Notes: generated by a model from the sequence alone, not told the origin. Counted from the first letter of the stretch, positions 28,631-40,146 are shown. The stretch: DNA of 64,000 bases from Xenorhabdus ehlersii (GCF_003610465.1 NZ_RAQI01000008.1:13501-77500), one strand, 5' to 3'. Program-made: numbers and translations.

Positions 28631-31462
28631 TTAATCTCGTTCAAGTATTGGTTTCAAAAAACGAGCAGTGTGAGATTTATCACATTGAATGACTTCTTCT
28701 GGAGTTCCTGATACCAATATTTCACCGCCACCGTTACCACCTTCAGGGCCAAGGTCGACAATCCAGTCAGCGGTTTTAATTACATCCAGATTATGTTCGA
28801 TGACGACAATAGTATTTCCTTGATCCCGCAATTGGTGCAGAACGGACAGTAGTTGCTGAATATCGGCGAAATGCAGGCCGGTTGTTGGCTCATCAAGGAT
28901 ATACAGTGTCTGGCCTGTACCCCGTTTAGATAATTCCCGTGCCAGTTTTACCCGTTGAGCTTCCCCGCCAGAAAGTGTCGTTGCAGATTGCCCCAGACGA
29001 ATATAGGAAAGACCGACATCTATCAAAGTTTGCAACTTACGGGAAAGAGCAGGAACGGCATCAAAAAACTCACGAGCCTCTTCGATGGTCATATTCAGCA
29101 CTTCATTAATATTCTTGCCCTTATATTTGATTTCCAGCGTTTCGCGATTGTAACGCTTGCCCTTACATTGATCGCAAGGCACATAAACATCAGGCAAGAA
29201 ATGCATCTCAACTTTAATGACCCCATCGCCCTGACAGGCTTCGCAACGTCCGCCCTTGACGTTGAAGCTGAAACGCCCCGGTGTATAACCACGGGCACGG
29301 GACTCAGGAACGCCAGAGAATAACTCTCTGACAGGCGTAAATATACCAGTATAAGTGGCAGGATTTGAGCGCGGGGTTCTGCCAATCGGGCTTTGGTCGA
29401 TATCGATCACTTTGTCAAAGTGCTCAAGACCCTGGATATCGATATAAGGAGCCGGATTAATATTTGTTGCTCCATTTAACTGACGCTGTGCAATAGGGAA
29501 CAACGTATCATTGATCAACGTTGATTTGCCGGAACCAGAAACCCCTGTGATGCAAGTAAACAGGCCAACAGGTAAATTTAATGTCACCTTTTTCAAGTTA
29601 TTGCCTTTTGCACCAATCAATTTCAGCATTTTATCTGGATTAGCAGGCACGCGCTGCTCTGGAATAGCAATTTTACGTTCACCACTGAGGAATTTTCCTG
29701 TGAGCGATTTTGGGCTTTCCATGATAGCGGTAATCGTTCCTTCGGCAACAATCTCGCCACCATGTACGCCCGCTCCTGGCCCGATATCAATAATATGGTC
29801 AGCCGCACGGATAGCATCTTCGTCATGTTCGACAACGATAACTGTGTTGCCCAAATTGCGCAGGTGCAGCAATGTTTCCAGCAAACGCTCATTATCCCTT
29901 TGATGCAGGCCAATGGAAGGCTCATCCAGCACATACATCACACCGACAAGACCTGCACCAATCTGGCTCGCCAAACGGATACGCTGGGCTTCCCCACCTG
30001 AAAGAGTTTCTGCCGAACGGGAGAGTGTCAGGTAATTTAATCCAACATTAACCAAGAATTTCAGGCGGTCACGGATCTCTTTCAGGACTTTTTCGGCAAT
30101 TTGGGCGCGTTGTCCACTCAGTTTTATATTTTGGAAAAACGCCATCGCATGACCGATGCTGAAATCCGAAATTTGTGGCAGCGTAGTATCTTCGATAAAG
30201 ACATAACGTGCTTCCTTACGCAATCGTGTTCCGTCGCAGGAAATGCAAGATCGATTGCTGATATATTTTGCCAACTCTTCCCGTACTGCGGTGGATTCTG
30301 TCTCTTTATAGCGGCGTTCCATATTATGCAGCACACCTTCGAACGGATGGTGACGAACCGTCACATCACCACGATCATTGGTATATTTAAATTCGATTGA
30401 TTCTTTACCTGAACCGTATAAAACCACTTTCTGAATGGTTGGGGTTAATTGATTAAACGGTGTTTCGATATCGAATTTGTAGTGTTCTGCCAGTGATCTC
30501 AGCATCTGGAAGTAATAGAAATTACGGCGATCCCAACCACGGATCGCACCTCCGGCAAGGGAGATACCTTCATTCTGGACAACTCGTTCCGGGTCAAAAA
30601 ATTGCTGAACCCCTAATCCATCACAAGTAGGGCAAGCACCAGCGGGATTGTTGAAGGAAAAAAGACGAGGTTCCAACTCGCTCATACTATAGCCACAGAT
30701 TGGACAGGCAAAATTGGCGGAGAAAACCAGTTCTTCGGCCTGTGTATCATCCATATTGGCAATGACGGCAGTACCACCGGAAAGCGCCAATGCAGTTTCG
30801 AATGATTCCGCTAATCGCTGGGCGAGGTCAGTACGCACTTTAAAACGGTCGATGACGACTTCGATAGTGTGTTTTTTCTGTAATTCGAGTTTTGGTGGAT
30901 CGGAAAGGTCACACACTTCACCATCAATACGGGCGCGGATATAGCCTTGTGCAGCGAGATTATCCAGCAGTTTGGTATGTTCGCCCTTACGTTCGTTGAC
31001 GACGGGAGCCAGTAACATCAGACGTTGGCCTTCTGGCAGCGCCAAGACGTTATCTACCATCTGGCTGATCGTTTGCGCCGCCAGCGTGATATTGTGGTCA
31101 GGACAGCGTGGTTCACCTACTCGTGCAAATAGCAGACGGAGATAATCGTGAATTTCAGTTATCGTTCCCACCGTAGAGCGTGGGTTATGGGAAGTAGACT
31201 TTTGTTCAATGGAAATGGCTGGGGATAGCCCCTCAATATGATCGACATCCGGTTTTTCCATCAGCGACAAAAACTGGCGTGCATAGGCTGAGAGGGATTC
31301 AACATAGCGACGTTGCCCTTCCGCATACAGGGTATCGAAAGCTAAAGATGACTTACCGGAGCCAGATAGCCCAGTAATGACTATCAGCTTGTCACGGGGA
31401 ATTATTAAATTGATATTCTTAAGATTATGGGTGCGGGCGCCCCGAACTTCGATGTTATCCAT
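28631..31462 (-). CDS. uvrA: UvrA excinuclease ATPase subunit
   Basis: UvrA recognises bulky DNA lesions with UvrB in nucleotide excision repair. The 943-residue protein has two ABC ATPase modules, with Walker [10 protein letters not shown] (near 31-39) and GVSGSGKST (near 640), and two LSGGEAQR signatures. Zinc modules are CPICGYS...CPTCDGLG and CEACQGDG...CDQCKGKR. Start 31462 ([16 protein letters not shown]) matches the family; the frame extends 36 codons further upstream but through the promoter and LexA box. Divergent from ssb, both SOS-linked in E. coli. Confidence 0.96.
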   Translation of the reverse strand: MDNIEVRGARTHNLKNINLIIPRDKLIVITGLSGSGKSSLAFDTLYAEGQRRYVESLSAYARQFLSLMEKPDVDHIEGLSPAISIEQKSTSHNPRSTVGTITEIHDYLRLLFARVGEPRCPDHNITLAAQTISQMVDNVLALPEGQRLMLLAPVVNERKGEHTKLLDNLAAQGYIRARIDGEVCDLSDPPKLELQKKHTIEVVIDRFKVRTDLAQRLAESFETALALSGGTAVIANMDDTQAEELVFSANFACPICGYSMSELEPRLFSFNNPAGACPTCDGLGVQQFFDPERVVQNEGISLAGGAIRGWDRRNFYYFQMLRSLAEHYKFDIETPFNQLTPTIQKVVLYGSGKESIEFKYTNDRGDVTVRHHPFEGVLHNMERRYKETESTAVREELAKYISNRSCISCDGTRLRKEARYVFIEDTTLPQISDFSIGHAMAFFQNIKLSGQRAQIAEKVLKEIRDRLKFLVNVGLNYLTLSRSAETLSGGEAQRIRLASQIGAGLVGVMYVLDEPSIGLHQRDNERLLETLLHLRNLGNTVIVVEHDEDAIRAADHIIDIGPGAGVHGGEIVAEGTITAIMESPKSLTGKFLSGERKIAIPEQRVPANPDKMLKLIGAKGNNLKKVTLNLPVGLFTCITGVSGSGKSTLINDTLFPIAQRQLNGATNINPAPYIDIQGLEHFDKVIDIDQSPIGRTPRSNPATYTGIFTPVRELFSGVPESRARGYTPGRFSFNVKGGRCEACQGDGVIKVEMHFLPDVYVPCDQCKGKRYNRETLEIKYKGKNINEVLNMTIEEAREFFDAVPALSRKLQTLIDVGLSYIRLGQSATTLSGGEAQRVKLARELSKRGTGQTLYILDEPTTGLHFADIQQLLSVLHQLRDQGNTIVVIEHNLDVIKTADWIVDLGPEGGNGGGEILVSGTPEEVIQCDKSHTARFLKPILERD

Positions 31463-31525
31463 ATCTACTTCCCAGATTATTGATAGAGCAAAACTCATAA
31501 ACGCGTTATTATTGCACAAACATTG

Positions 31526-31541
31526 CTGAGCGGATATACAG
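31526..31541 (-). promoter_or_regulatory. LexA box upstream of uvrA
   Basis: On the uvrA strand CTGTATATCCGCTCAG closely matches the E. coli uvrA operator (CTGTATATTCATTCAG). It lies 65 bases before the uvrA start. Confidence 0.85.
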
Positions 31542-31711
31542 TATTTAATAGGCAATCGTGTTGTAATCATGACAATGTAAAGTACGATGCGCTTCGCAAA
31601 GTATAATATAACGGCTCTCTGTTTAAACTTATCCCTCGCATGGTAAACTACTTTGCTTATAATTAGAGAAATCCGTTTTTAGCAAAATTCATTTCATCAG
31701 GAGTATTTCCA

Positions 31712-32227
31712 ATGGCCAGCAGAGGCATAAACAAAGTTATTTTAGTGGGTAATTTGGGACAGGACCCAGAAGTTCGCTATATGCCGAATGGCGGTGCAGT
31801 TACCAACATTACTCTGGCAACGTCTGAGAGCTGGCGTGATAAGCAAACCGGTGAGATGAGAGAAAAAACTGAATGGCATCGTGTCGTGTTTTTCGGCAAA
31901 TTGGCAGAAGTCGCCGGTGAGTATCTGCGCAAAGGTTCCCAAGTTTATATTGAAGGTTCTTTGCAGACCCGCAAATGGCAGGATCAGAACGGTCAGGATC
32001 GTTACACCACGGAAATTGTAGTCAATCCTATCGGTGGGGTAATGCAGATGCTGGGCAACCGCAGTGGCGCAGCCCAGGATGCGCCAACACAAGGCGGTTG
32101 GGGGCAACCACAGCAGCCGCAAGCTTCTCAGCAATTCAGTGGCGGTGCTCCATCTCGTCCAGCGCAGTCTCCTATGCCACAGAGCAATGAACCACCAATG
32201 GATTTCGATGATGATATTCCATTCTGA
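31712..32227 (+). CDS. ssb: Single-stranded DNA-binding protein
   Basis: SSB coats single-stranded DNA and recruits repair and replication partners. The 171-residue protein has an OB-fold domain (about 1-110) opening with [20 protein letters not shown], then a Gln/Pro/Gly-rich linker. The acidic tail DFDDDIPF is the partner docking peptide. AGGAG precedes the start. It is divergent from uvrA across a shared SOS-type promoter region. Confidence 0.96.
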   Translation: MASRGINKVILVGNLGQDPEVRYMPNGGAVTNITLATSESWRDKQTGEMREKTEWHRVVFFGKLAEVAGEYLRKGSQVYIEGSLQTRKWQDQNGQDRYTTEIVVNPIGGVMQMLGNRSGAAQDAPTQGGWGQPQQPQASQQFSGGAPSRPAQSPMPQSNEPPMDFDDDIPF

Positions 32228-32297
32228 GTGGACTGAAAAAGCGGCTTGATATCTGGTCAGAGCTAGTCGTTATTTTGCAATCTGTAGTCGTTTAAAT

Positions 32298-32342
32298 TTG
32301 ATCTGGCAATTGTTCGTTTTGTTTCAGTGATTGTCAGATCAA
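32298..32342. terminator. Hairpin between ssb and aadA-like gene
   Basis: TTGATCTGGCAAT pairs with ATTGTCAGATCAA (13 bp, one G-U) across a 19-base loop. It overlaps the stop codon of the convergent minus-strand gene. Confidence 0.6.
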
Positions 32343-33133
32343 GTCTGAGTCAATACACATAGATTCGTTAGTACACAATCGTGCAGCAAACTTACTGTGA
32401 GCTGGAGTTCTTGCTGGCGATTTAGCCAATCTTCTTCATACCCTCGCAAATAGGTCTCCCGCGCATCGGTTAAAACTGTGGCCTGTATAGCTGGAAGACG
32501 AGCAGCCGCCCAATCGGCAGCAATATCCTTAGGGACAAACTCTCCAGTCACTAATGTCCGCCACATACGCGCCAGCGTTAGCAGAACATTGCGTTCATCT
32601 CCCTGTAGCGTCTCAATTAAATTCGGCAGGATATCCTTAATAGCTCGGTGAATGTCTGATTTCGGAACAGCTGGTAGAAGACTGCTTGCGTTAGGGCCGA
32701 CCAGAGGTATTGCTTCCTGTCGTGATTGAGCCAACACCAAGGTAAGTTCTGGATCACAAACCGGCTTGGGAATTTCTCCCACCTCATATTCGTGACGTAG
32801 CCACTCGCCGTAAATGAATTCACTCCGGGCAGGGTAAAGCGATGCGGCGAGATCGGCGCGCAATAAAACAATCAGTTCAACAGGGCGACGTCCATCAGGA
32901 TCAGAAGGATATCGGCCCGATATCATCATTAAATCGGCAGCAAGACATTTCCGAACCTCAGGTGTCATCGGTTGGTCAATGATCACAAGCAAATCTACGT
33001 CGCTGTGGGGGCGAAGGCCACCAACCACAGCCGAACCATGAAGGTAGACAGCTACGAGCGATTCCGCTAATCGCTTCTGGACGATCAACAACGCCTTATC
33101 TGCTTCGGAAGGAATAGCCACTAAACAGCTCAC
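32339..33133 (-). CDS. AadA-like aminoglycoside nucleotidyltransferase
   Basis: This 264-residue protein resembles ANT(3'')-Ia (AadA), which adenylylates streptomycin and spectinomycin. It has the nucleotidyltransferase signature LHGSAVVGGLRPHSDVDLLV (near 31-50). VELIVL follows with a third acidic residue, and then the C-terminal helical domain with RNVLLTLARMWRT and VPKDIAADWAAARLP, typical of AadA. It is chromosomal between ssb and glk with no attC site, integron or transposon, so it may be intrinsic. Family activity is inferred; it has not been shown that it confers resistance. GTG at 33133 has no clear ribosome site, so the start is uncertain. Confidence 0.75.
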   Translation of the reverse strand: MSCLVAIPSEADKALLIVQKRLAESLVAVYLHGSAVVGGLRPHSDVDLLVIIDQPMTPEVRKCLAADLMMISGRYPSDPDGRRPVELIVLLRADLAASLYPARSEFIYGEWLRHEYEVGEIPKPVCDPELTLVLAQSRQEAIPLVGPNASSLLPAVPKSDIHRAIKDILPNLIETLQGDERNVLLTLARMWRTLVTGEFVPKDIAADWAAARLPAIQATVLTDARETYLRGYEEDWLNRQQELQLTVSLLHDCVLTNLCVLTQT

Positions 33134-33308
33134 TCATCTTGGATAATGTTTCTGAGGATATTATCTCTTCATGCGGTTCCGTCAACTAGGTTTCCGAATA
33201 CCAGAAAAACCTTACTCATAAAATACTCATGCTAAATATTGCTCAAAATTATTACCAGAAAATCAAACAAACAACTAGCATGAGCGAATATAAATATTTC
33301 GGATTTAT

Positions 33309-34277
33309 TTACCCAATTGCTTTGCCCAGCAATTGGCGAATATAAGATCCCGCACCCAATAATCCCGGTTTATCATGGGTAATCAGATACACAGGAATAT
33401 CTTTTAAATAGTCTGTAAATCTGCCTTTGTTTTCAAACCCTTGTCGGAAACCTGATTTTTGGAAGAAATCAAAGAAACGTGGGACGATCCCACCTGCAAT
33501 GTAAACACCGCCAAATGCACCAATATTCAGCGCTAAATTCCCACCAAAACGTCCTAACGCGGTACAGAAAAGTTCTAACGCCTGTTTGCAGATAGGACAA
33601 TTTCCATTCAGCGCACGGTCAGAAATATCGCGAGGGGTAAGATCTTCGGCGATTTGACCGTTGAGTTTTATCAGGGAACGATAAATATTCACCAAACCAG
33701 GGCCGGAAAGGACCCGTTCGGCGGAGACATGACCATATTCTTCGCGTAGTACGCTCAACATATGATCTTCTTCCGTACTATCTGGCGCGAATTCTACGTG
33801 ACCACCTTCACCAGGTAAGCTCATCCATTGGCTGCCTGTATGAACAAGATGCGCGACTCCTAACCCAGTTCCTGCACCGTAAACCGCAATAGGGCGTTTA
33901 GCCTGAGGTTGCTTTCCACCAATCTGAATTACATCATCTGCTCCCAGAACCGGAATGGCGAGGGAAACGGCAGTAAAATCGTTAATCACCTCAAAACGTT
34001 CCCATCCCAGCGATGCTTTCATTTGGCTAACAGAAAAACGCCAACTGTGGTTGGTCATACTGATCACATCATCCGTCACCGGACAGGCAATAGCGATACA
34101 GCCATATTTGACTTCACAGTTCTGCTGTTTTAAATATTGGCGGATAACAATTTCGAGCGATTCATAATGCGCGCAGGGATAGAATTCGACCGCGCTCAAT
34201 AGCCCGGTATCTACATCACATAATGCCAGACGTGCATTTGTACCGCCGATATCACCTACCAGAGCATAAGTTGTCAT
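33309..34277 (-). CDS. glk: Glucokinase
   Basis: Glk phosphorylates free cytoplasmic glucose to glucose 6-phosphate. The 322-residue protein (321 in E. coli) has the ATP phosphate loop [13 protein letters not shown] (8-20). It also has [12 protein letters not shown], with the sugar-binding Asn-Asp, [11 protein letters not shown], and [24 protein letters not shown] marks the second half of the fold. AAGGAG precedes the start. It is a stand-alone unit. Confidence 0.94.
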   Translation of the reverse strand: MTTYALVGDIGGTNARLALCDVDTGLLSAVEFYPCAHYESLEIVIRQYLKQQNCEVKYGCIAIACPVTDDVISMTNHSWRFSVSQMKASLGWERFEVINDFTAVSLAIPVLGADDVIQIGGKQPQAKRPIAVYGAGTGLGVAHLVHTGSQWMSLPGEGGHVEFAPDSTEEDHMLSVLREEYGHVSAERVLSGPGLVNIYRSLIKLNGQIAEDLTPRDISDRALNGNCPICKQALELFCTALGRFGGNLALNIGAFGGVYIAGGIVPRFFDFFQKSGFRQGFENKGRFTDYLKDIPVYLITHDKPGLLGAGSYIRQLLGKAIG

Positions 34278-35019
34278 GGTTTATCTCCTTAATTCTTACA
34301 GAAATCCTAATGAACCAGTCAAAAGTCGAATTGAGGGGATTTTACACAAGGTCAGGCCTAAAGGCCGCATAAAAATGTGTTGATATGGTGCAGAAGTTAG
34401 ATAATTTTTCATCGGACGTATATCCTTTAGCTTTCGAGTTACTGTTTTATTGGTTGTGTGCTTTCACCCTGTCAATGATGCGATATGACTGGGGAATTGT
34501 TCCTTTGACATTGAATTGTAACTTGAAAGCCTTGGGTGATAGATAATGGATATTTTTGATATGGTTTATATCAATGACATCGCAGATTTGCACAAAATAT
34601 AGACGATTGCAATATTTCCTACGGCAAAACATTCTTGTCCTCAATCAGTAGTACCACCAGAAAGTTGTGCAAAAACTGTTTAAGGCACATTATGCATATC
34701 TTCGTCATTATTGAGTAAATATGCATCAATGTTAACCAATTACCCTGTGAATATACAGAATACAGAGCATGAGTTTTATCATCTTCGATATGATTATTGC
34801 TTGATTCTTATCCCTGATTCACTGGATAATCGTCCGCCTCAAATTTTCTCACAGTTTCTTTACTCAAAGAGACAAACGATTGCGCAAACGAATGGCTGAA
34901 CAAATGAACACGGCATTGATTTTTATTATCTTGTGACGTAATCGTTTTCGTTTGAAGAGGTGAAGAAATAGAACGAGCGCTTTTTAAAGCGATATATTTA
35001 ATAGAAGCAGGGGAAAAAC
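34278..35019. other. Intergenic region between glk and adeQ
   Basis: The stretch is about 740 AT-rich bases. It includes the glk promoter at the left, a PurR-like box at 34936-34951 and the adeQ leader at the right. A 65-codon frame on the minus strand (34447-34644) has no recognisable family and no clear ribosome site; I do not call it a gene. No purine riboswitch core is visible. Confidence 0.45.
34936..34951 (+). promoter_or_regulatory. PurR-like operator upstream of adeQ
   Basis: ACGTAATCGTTTTCGT matches 14 of 16 positions of the PurR box ACGCAAACGTTTTCGT, 69 bases before the adeQ start. A weaker candidate, ACAAACGATTGCGC, lies near 34874. Confidence 0.6.
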
Positions 35020-36366
35020 ATGTCTGGTATGCAGGCACCAACTCAATGCAAACTCGATAGGTATTTTAAGATTACTGAACGCGGATCGACGGTACGTCAG
35101 GAAGTTCTCGCTGGTTTAACGACATTTTTGGCAATGGTCTATTCCGTTATTGTGGTACCAGGGATGCTTGGGCAAGCCGGATTTCCTCATACCGCCGTGT
35201 TTATTTCTGTTTGTCTGGTGACCGGTATCGGTTCGTTATTGATGGGGTTGTGGGTTAATTTGCCAATGGCTATTGGTTGTGCGATCTCGTTGACTGCATT
35301 TACCGCATTTAGCCTGGTATTAGGGCAACAGGTAAGCATTCCCGTGGCTCTCGGTGCGGTTTTTCTGATGGGATGTTTGTTTACGTTAATTTCAGTAACG
35401 GGTGTGCGAGCGTGGATTTTGCGTAATATGCCAATGGGTATCGCACATGGAACAGGTATTGGCATCGGGTTGTTTTTATTGTTGATTGCAGCCAATGGCG
35501 TTGGTTTGGTGGTTAAGAACCCAAACGCTGGCTTGCCTGTGTCCTTTGGTTCATTGACGTCATTTCCCGTGGTGATGACGTTATTGGGGCTGGCGGGAAT
35601 TATCGGTCTGGAACGGAAGAAGGTGCCGGGAGGTATCTTGCTGATGATTATCGCAATTTCTATTATCGGCTTGATTTTTGATCCAGCCGTTAAATATCAA
35701 GGATTCTTTAAATTTCCTACACTGGGGGAAGATGGCCTGTCCCTGATGTTCAGTATGGATATTATGGGAGCCTTACAGCCTATTGTATTACCCAGTGTTT
35801 TGGCGTTGGTAATGACAGCGATATTTGATGCGACGGGGACGATCCGGGCTGTGGCGGGACAAGCAAATTTATTGGATAAGAGAGGCCAGATTATCAATGG
35901 CGGCAAGGCACTGACAGCAGATTCTGTCAGTAGTATTTTTGCTGGGGTTATTGGTTCTTCCCCCGCAGCGGTTTATATTGAGTCTGCCGCAGGAACCGCT
36001 GCTGGTGGTAAAACGGGTTTAACGGCTTCCGTTGTCGGTATTTTATTCCTATTGATTTTATTTCTGTCTCCGCTGTCGTATTTAGTTCCTGGCTATGCTA
36101 CGGCTCCTGCCTTGATGTATGTCGGATTACTGATGCTGAGTAATGTGCGAAAGCTGAATTTTGATGATTTTGTTGATGCAATGTCAGGTTTACTGTGTGC
36201 TGTATTTATTGTGCTAACTTGTAATATCGTCACAGGCATTATGCTGGGTTTCAGTGCACTGGTTGTTGGGCGTATTTTTTCGGGTGAATGGCGTAAATTG
36301 AATATTGGTACGGTTATACTTGCCATTGTATTAGTGATATTTTATGCCGGCAATTGGGCCATCTAA
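35020..36366 (+). CDS. adeQ: Adenine permease of the NCS2 family (AdeQ type)
   Basis: A 448-residue inner-membrane proton symporter for purine bases, with about 12-14 transmembrane helices. It is most like E. coli AdeQ (YicO) and not GhxP or PurP: the N-terminal [30 protein letters not shown] and [14 protein letters not shown] segments and the [19 protein letters not shown] loop fit that subgroup. The NCS2 substrate region with [16 protein letters not shown] is complete. GCAGGGG precedes the start. A PurR-like box suggests repression by excess purine. Confidence 0.85.
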   Translation: MSGMQAPTQCKLDRYFKITERGSTVRQEVLAGLTTFLAMVYSVIVVPGMLGQAGFPHTAVFISVCLVTGIGSLLMGLWVNLPMAIGCAISLTAFTAFSLVLGQQVSIPVALGAVFLMGCLFTLISVTGVRAWILRNMPMGIAHGTGIGIGLFLLLIAANGVGLVVKNPNAGLPVSFGSLTSFPVVMTLLGLAGIIGLERKKVPGGILLMIIAISIIGLIFDPAVKYQGFFKFPTLGEDGLSLMFSMDIMGALQPIVLPSVLALVMTAIFDATGTIRAVAGQANLLDKRGQIINGGKALTADSVSSIFAGVIGSSPAAVYIESAAGTAAGGKTGLTASVVGILFLLILFLSPLSYLVPGYATAPALMYVGLLMLSNVRKLNFDDFVDAMSGLLCAVFIVLTCNIVTGIMLGFSALVVGRIFSGEWRKLNIGTVILAIVLVIFYAGNWAI

Positions 36367-36374
36367 TTAAAATA

Positions 36375-36405
36375 GGATGTGCAAACAATTGGAGTTTGCA
36401 CATCC
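36375..36405 (+). terminator. Terminator of adeQ
   Basis: A perfect 12-bp stem GGATGTGCAAAC/GTTTGCACATCC with a 7-base loop is followed by CTTCTAT. Confidence 0.75.
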
Positions 36406-36662
36406 CTTCTATATCCCTCTATTCCATTATTAGCCATATTGTGACTGCCAGGCACATTCTAAAATCTGCTAATTTTTCAACACACACTCAAACCGATAAG
36501 CATAAAATAGAAAAATGAATCAATGCTTATTGATTCACAATGTGATTGCTTTTTGATTTTATTTAATAACTGTAATATTTATGGTTATTAGCGCTATTAT
36601 TAACAGTAAAAAACAGTCACAATCTTTCCACTGACGGATTTTTGGCAATTTGTAAGGGTAAC

Positions 36663-38312
36663 ATGGAAATATTCTTTACTATCTTGATCTTGATTTTGGT
36701 GGTGTCAGTTTCTGGTGTTCTTACTAAAATGATTCCGTTCCGTATCCCCTTGCCGATAGTGCAAATAGCAATGGGAGCGTTGCTGGCTTGGCCTCATTTT
36801 GGTTTACACGTTACTTTCGATCCTGAGCTATTCCTCGTATTACTTATCCCTCCTTTATTATTTGTTGATGGTTGGAAAACACCGACTAGAGAGTTTTTCC
36901 AGCATGGGCGTGAAATCGTCATTTTAGTTTTAGTATTGGTATTAGTGACGGTTATTGGCATTGGTTATTTGATCTATTGGTTATTACCGAGTATCCCACT
37001 TATTGCTGCTTTTGCACTGGCGGCGGTATTATCCCCAACAGATGCGGTGGCATTGTCATCAATTGTTGGAAAAGGGCGTATTCCTAAGAATATGATGAGC
37101 GTGCTGGAAGGGGAAGCATTAATGAATGATGCTTCGGGTCTGGTGGCTCTGAAATTTGCCGTGGCAATTGCCATGGGCACGATGGTCTTTACTGTCACTG
37201 GCGCAACGGTGGAGTTTTTCAAGGTTGCGATTGGTGGTTTGTTGTCGGGTATTGCTATCACATGGTTATACAGTAAATCACTGAGATTGATGAGTCGCTG
37301 GAGTGGGGATGATCCTGCAACTCAAATCATGTTTATGATGCTGTTACCGTTTGCTTCTTATATGATTGCTGAACATATCGGTGTATCAGGGATTCTGGCT
37401 GCGGTTGCTGCAGGTATGACTATCAGTAAGGCAGGAGTGATCCGCAATGCACCACTGGATATGCGTCTGCGTGCCGATAATGTATGGGGAATGCTGGCTT
37501 TTGTCTTTAATGGCCTGGTGTTTATCATGCTGGGGCTGCAATTGCCGGGCATTTGGGAAACATCGGTAGCTCAAGCTGAGCTTGACCCAAATGTTGAAAC
37601 CTGGATGCTGTTCGCTGCTGTTGGCATCATTTACGTTGCACTGGTATTACTGCGATTCAGTTGGTTATGGCTGATGAAAAATACCAGCAAAATGCTGATA
37701 AAGAAAAAACCGCTTCACTTTGCCTCTTATACGACCCGTGAGTTATGGTTGGCTTCATTTGCGGGGGTTCGTGGGGCAATTACGCTGGCAGGTGCATTGT
37801 CGGTGCCATTGTTTTTGCCAGATGGTGATCCATTCCCCGCACGTTATCAGTTGATTTTCATTTCTGCGGGTGTGATTTTGTTCTCCCTTTTTGTTGGGGT
37901 TATCGCTTTGCCTTTGCTGCTGCGTGGTATGAAAGTCGGTGATAAGCTGGCAGATCTTAATGAAATCAGAATGGCAAAATCGGCAATGGCTGAAGTTGCT
38001 ATTGTCAGTATGAATAAGATGGAAGAGCGTCTGTCGGCCAGCACTGAAGAAAAACTGGATGCAGAAGTTATTAGTGAAATTGCTTCTCGCGTTACCGGTT
38101 ATTTACGGCGCCGTACTGCGGGGACGGATGAAATCGAGCATAACCTGATGGTTGAAGATTTGGAACGTCGCTTCCGTTTGACGGCATTAAGGGCTGAACG
38201 AGGAGAGTTATATCACCTGCGTGCAACCCGTAAAATTAGTAATGAAACACTACAAACGTTGCTGCATGATCTTGATTTGCTAGAAGCGCTTTTAGTGGAG
38301 AAAGATCAATAA
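36663..38312 (+). CDS. Na+/H+ antiporter, CPA1 family (YjcE-like)
   Basis: A 549-residue cation/proton antiporter with about 12 transmembrane helices and a roughly 120-residue cytoplasmic C-terminal tail. Core motifs include PPLLFVDGWKTP, LSPTDAVALSSIVG and LEGEALMNDASGLVALKFA with the paired Asn-Asp ion site. SFAGVRGAITLAGALS is in a later helix. It aligns along its length with E. coli YjcE. ATG 36663 with AAGGG is chosen over 36642. The next gene, bioP, begins 21 bases later, so co-transcription is possible. The Na+ versus K+ preference cannot be read from sequence. Confidence 0.82.
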   Translation: MEIFFTILILILVVSVSGVLTKMIPFRIPLPIVQIAMGALLAWPHFGLHVTFDPELFLVLLIPPLLFVDGWKTPTREFFQHGREIVILVLVLVLVTVIGIGYLIYWLLPSIPLIAAFALAAVLSPTDAVALSSIVGKGRIPKNMMSVLEGEALMNDASGLVALKFAVAIAMGTMVFTVTGATVEFFKVAIGGLLSGIAITWLYSKSLRLMSRWSGDDPATQIMFMMLLPFASYMIAEHIGVSGILAAVAAGMTISKAGVIRNAPLDMRLRADNVWGMLAFVFNGLVFIMLGLQLPGIWETSVAQAELDPNVETWMLFAAVGIIYVALVLLRFSWLWLMKNTSKMLIKKKPLHFASYTTRELWLASFAGVRGAITLAGALSVPLFLPDGDPFPARYQLIFISAGVILFSLFVGVIALPLLLRGMKVGDKLADLNEIRMAKSAMAEVAIVSMNKMEERLSASTEEKLDAEVISEIASRVTGYLRRRTAGTDEIEHNLMVEDLERRFRLTALRAERGELYHLRATRKISNETLQTLLHDLDLLEALLVEKDQ

Positions 38313-38333
38313 AAGGTAAAAGACCAATAAATT

Positions 38334-39233
38334 ATGTGGCTGTTAACGATCACAACATTTTTGTGGGCCGCCTCATTTAGCCTGATTGGCGCTTATCTCG
38401 CTGGTCAGGTTGATAGCTGGTTTTCAGTTCTTGTCAGGGTAATGTTGGCAGCAATGGTTTTTTTACCATTTTTGCGCTGGCGTGGATTATCTCTGAAAGT
38501 TATTTCACTGTATATGGCCGTGGGTGCCTGTCAGCTTGGTGTGATGTATTTGTTTGTATTTCATGCCTATCATTACCTGACTGTGGCAGAATTTTTGCTG
38601 TTTACCATCATGACGCCGCTCTATGTCACATTAGTTTATGATCTGATGGGGCGCCAGCGATTACGCTGGGGTTATGCCTTGAGTTCTTTATTGGCAGTGG
38701 TTGGTGCAGCGATTATTCGCTATGACCGATTGAGTGAATCTTTCTGGATTGGCTTGCTGTTAGTGCAATTGGCAAATATTTTCTTTGCGATTGGTCAGGT
38801 CGGTTATAAGCGTTTGATGGAGATTCATCCGATCCCGCAACGAGTGGCATTTTCATGGTTCTACCTAGGCGCTTGTGTTGTTGCCATCATCGGCTGGCTA
38901 ATGTTTGGTGATTCACAAAAATTGCCAACAACTCAGCTACAGTGGGGCGTTTTGATTTGGCTGGGTGTTGGGGCGTCGGGGATTGGCTACTTTATGTGGA
39001 ACTATGGTGCCACCCAAGTGGATGCCGGAACACTGGCAATTATGAATAATATGTTGGTTCCGGCGGGGTTATTGGTCAATTTTGCAATTTGGCAGCAGCA
39101 TCCTAATTGGCTGAGCTTTACCATTGGAGGCAGCCTGATTGTTGCGTCACTTTGGGTGCATCGCCGTTGGATACTGAAACCCGTTTCACAAACGGCAAAT
39201 TGTCCACCGCGTGCTGGCGCGCAGAACGAATAA
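38334..39233 (+). CDS. bioP: Biotin transporter of the EamA/DMT family
   Basis: A 299-residue, ten-helix transporter equivalent to E. coli BioP (YigM), which takes up biotin. Matching segments include [31 protein letters not shown] and [20 protein letters not shown] (all visible in context), and the gene sits beside metR as in E. coli. The last 116 bases overlap the 3' end of metR on the opposite strand. No ribosome site of strength is visible before ATG 38334; translation may depend on the upstream antiporter gene. Confidence 0.82.
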   Translation: MWLLTITTFLWAASFSLIGAYLAGQVDSWFSVLVRVMLAAMVFLPFLRWRGLSLKVISLYMAVGACQLGVMYLFVFHAYHYLTVAEFLLFTIMTPLYVTLVYDLMGRQRLRWGYALSSLLAVVGAAIIRYDRLSESFWIGLLLVQLANIFFAIGQVGYKRLMEIHPIPQRVAFSWFYLGACVVAIIGWLMFGDSQKLPTTQLQWGVLIWLGVGASGIGYFMWNYGATQVDAGTLAIMNNMLVPAGLLVNFAIWQQHPNWLSFTIGGSLIVASLWVHRRWILKPVSQTANCPPRAGAQNE

Positions 39234-40074
39234 AGGTATCAATAGCGGGTTGGTGCTGCTCCCCTTCTCGGTTGGCAGCGTACAATCTGCTCCATAATCC
39301 CTCTCCCAATGTTTGGGTTACAATTAACCCTTGTCTTTCGAATGTTTCCACCGCCCAGTGTGGTAACGCGGCAATACCCAATCGGGCGGCAACCATCTGG
39401 ATCAGCAATAGCGTATTGTCGACAGTTTTTAATGTTGGGGTAATATCCGCAGGCTGGAGAAAACGTCGCCAGATATCCATCCGTTGGCGTTGGACCGGAT
39501 AAATCAGCAAAGTTTCAGCGGCGAGATCTTGTGGACGGATATCGCGTTTATTTGCCAGTGGATGATCCGGCGCGATCACCAACTTCACTTCATAATCAAA
39601 CAGCGGCGTATAGTGCAGATTACTGTCTGCAATAATGTCAGATGTCAGGACAATATCCAGCTCGCGTTTTTGCAGTGCAGGTTGAGGATCAAATGTCACG
39701 CCAGATTTAAAGTCCACATTAACCTGCGGCCAACTTTCACGAAAACGCTTAAGTGCTGGTGTCAGCCATTGAATACAGCTATGGCACTCAATGGCAATGC
39801 GTAAGTTTGTCTCTTCCGGCTCATGGCATTGACGTAAGGAAGCTGTCACCAAAGGTAAGACTTGCTCTGCCAACTTTAATAACACTTCTCCTTGAGGCGT
39901 TAACTTCAAGGGTTGGCTTTTACGAATGAATAACTTAAATCCCAGCCGATGTTCTAATTCACTGAACTGATGAGAAAGGGCAGATTGTGTCTGATGCAAA
40001 TAATTTGCTGCTGCTGCGAGTGAGCCACAATGGTTCAGTGCTTGTAGTGTTTTTAAGTGTTTTAGTTCGATCAT
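39118..40074 (-). CDS. metR: MetR transcriptional activator (LysR family)
   Basis: MetR activates metE and metH, with homocysteine as co-inducer. The 318-residue LysR-type protein has an N-terminal winged helix ([20 protein letters not shown], then [17 protein letters not shown]). The effector domain follows (about 90-300). It is divergent from metE, the standard arrangement. Its start overlaps a MetR-type palindrome, allowing autoregulation. The 3' end overlaps convergent bioP. Confidence 0.93.
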   Translation of the reverse strand: MIELKHLKTLQALNHCGSLAAAANYLHQTQSALSHQFSELEHRLGFKLFIRKSQPLKLTPQGEVLLKLAEQVLPLVTASLRQCHEPEETNLRIAIECHSCIQWLTPALKRFRESWPQVNVDFKSGVTFDPQPALQKRELDIVLTSDIIADSNLHYTPLFDYEVKLVIAPDHPLANKRDIRPQDLAAETLLIYPVQRQRMDIWRRFLQPADITPTLKTVDNTLLLIQMVAARLGIAALPHWAVETFERQGLIVTQTLGEGLWSRLYAANREGEQHQPAIDTFIRSARQHAVDNLPFVKRVSVSNGDAPKVTQQSGCLQW

Positions 40075-40086
40075 GAAAAACCTTCA
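40074..40086. promoter_or_regulatory. MetR binding site
   Basis: TGAAAAACCTTCA is an exact fit to the MetR consensus TGAA-N5-TTCA and spans the metR start codon, in the metR-metE divergent region. Confidence 0.7.
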
Positions 40087-40146
40087 AGATGATAATGAAT
40101 AATTTGCGCTTGTGGTTTATACACTACCTGTTGATTATAGAAGTGT

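Noticed and set aside
32339..33133. Integron gene cassette carrying aadA
   Set aside because: No attC-like site, integrase or other cassette is visible around the gene.
34447..34644. 65-codon frame on the minus strand between glk and adeQ
   Set aside because: No recognisable family, no clear ribosome site, low-complexity AT-rich setting; more likely chance.
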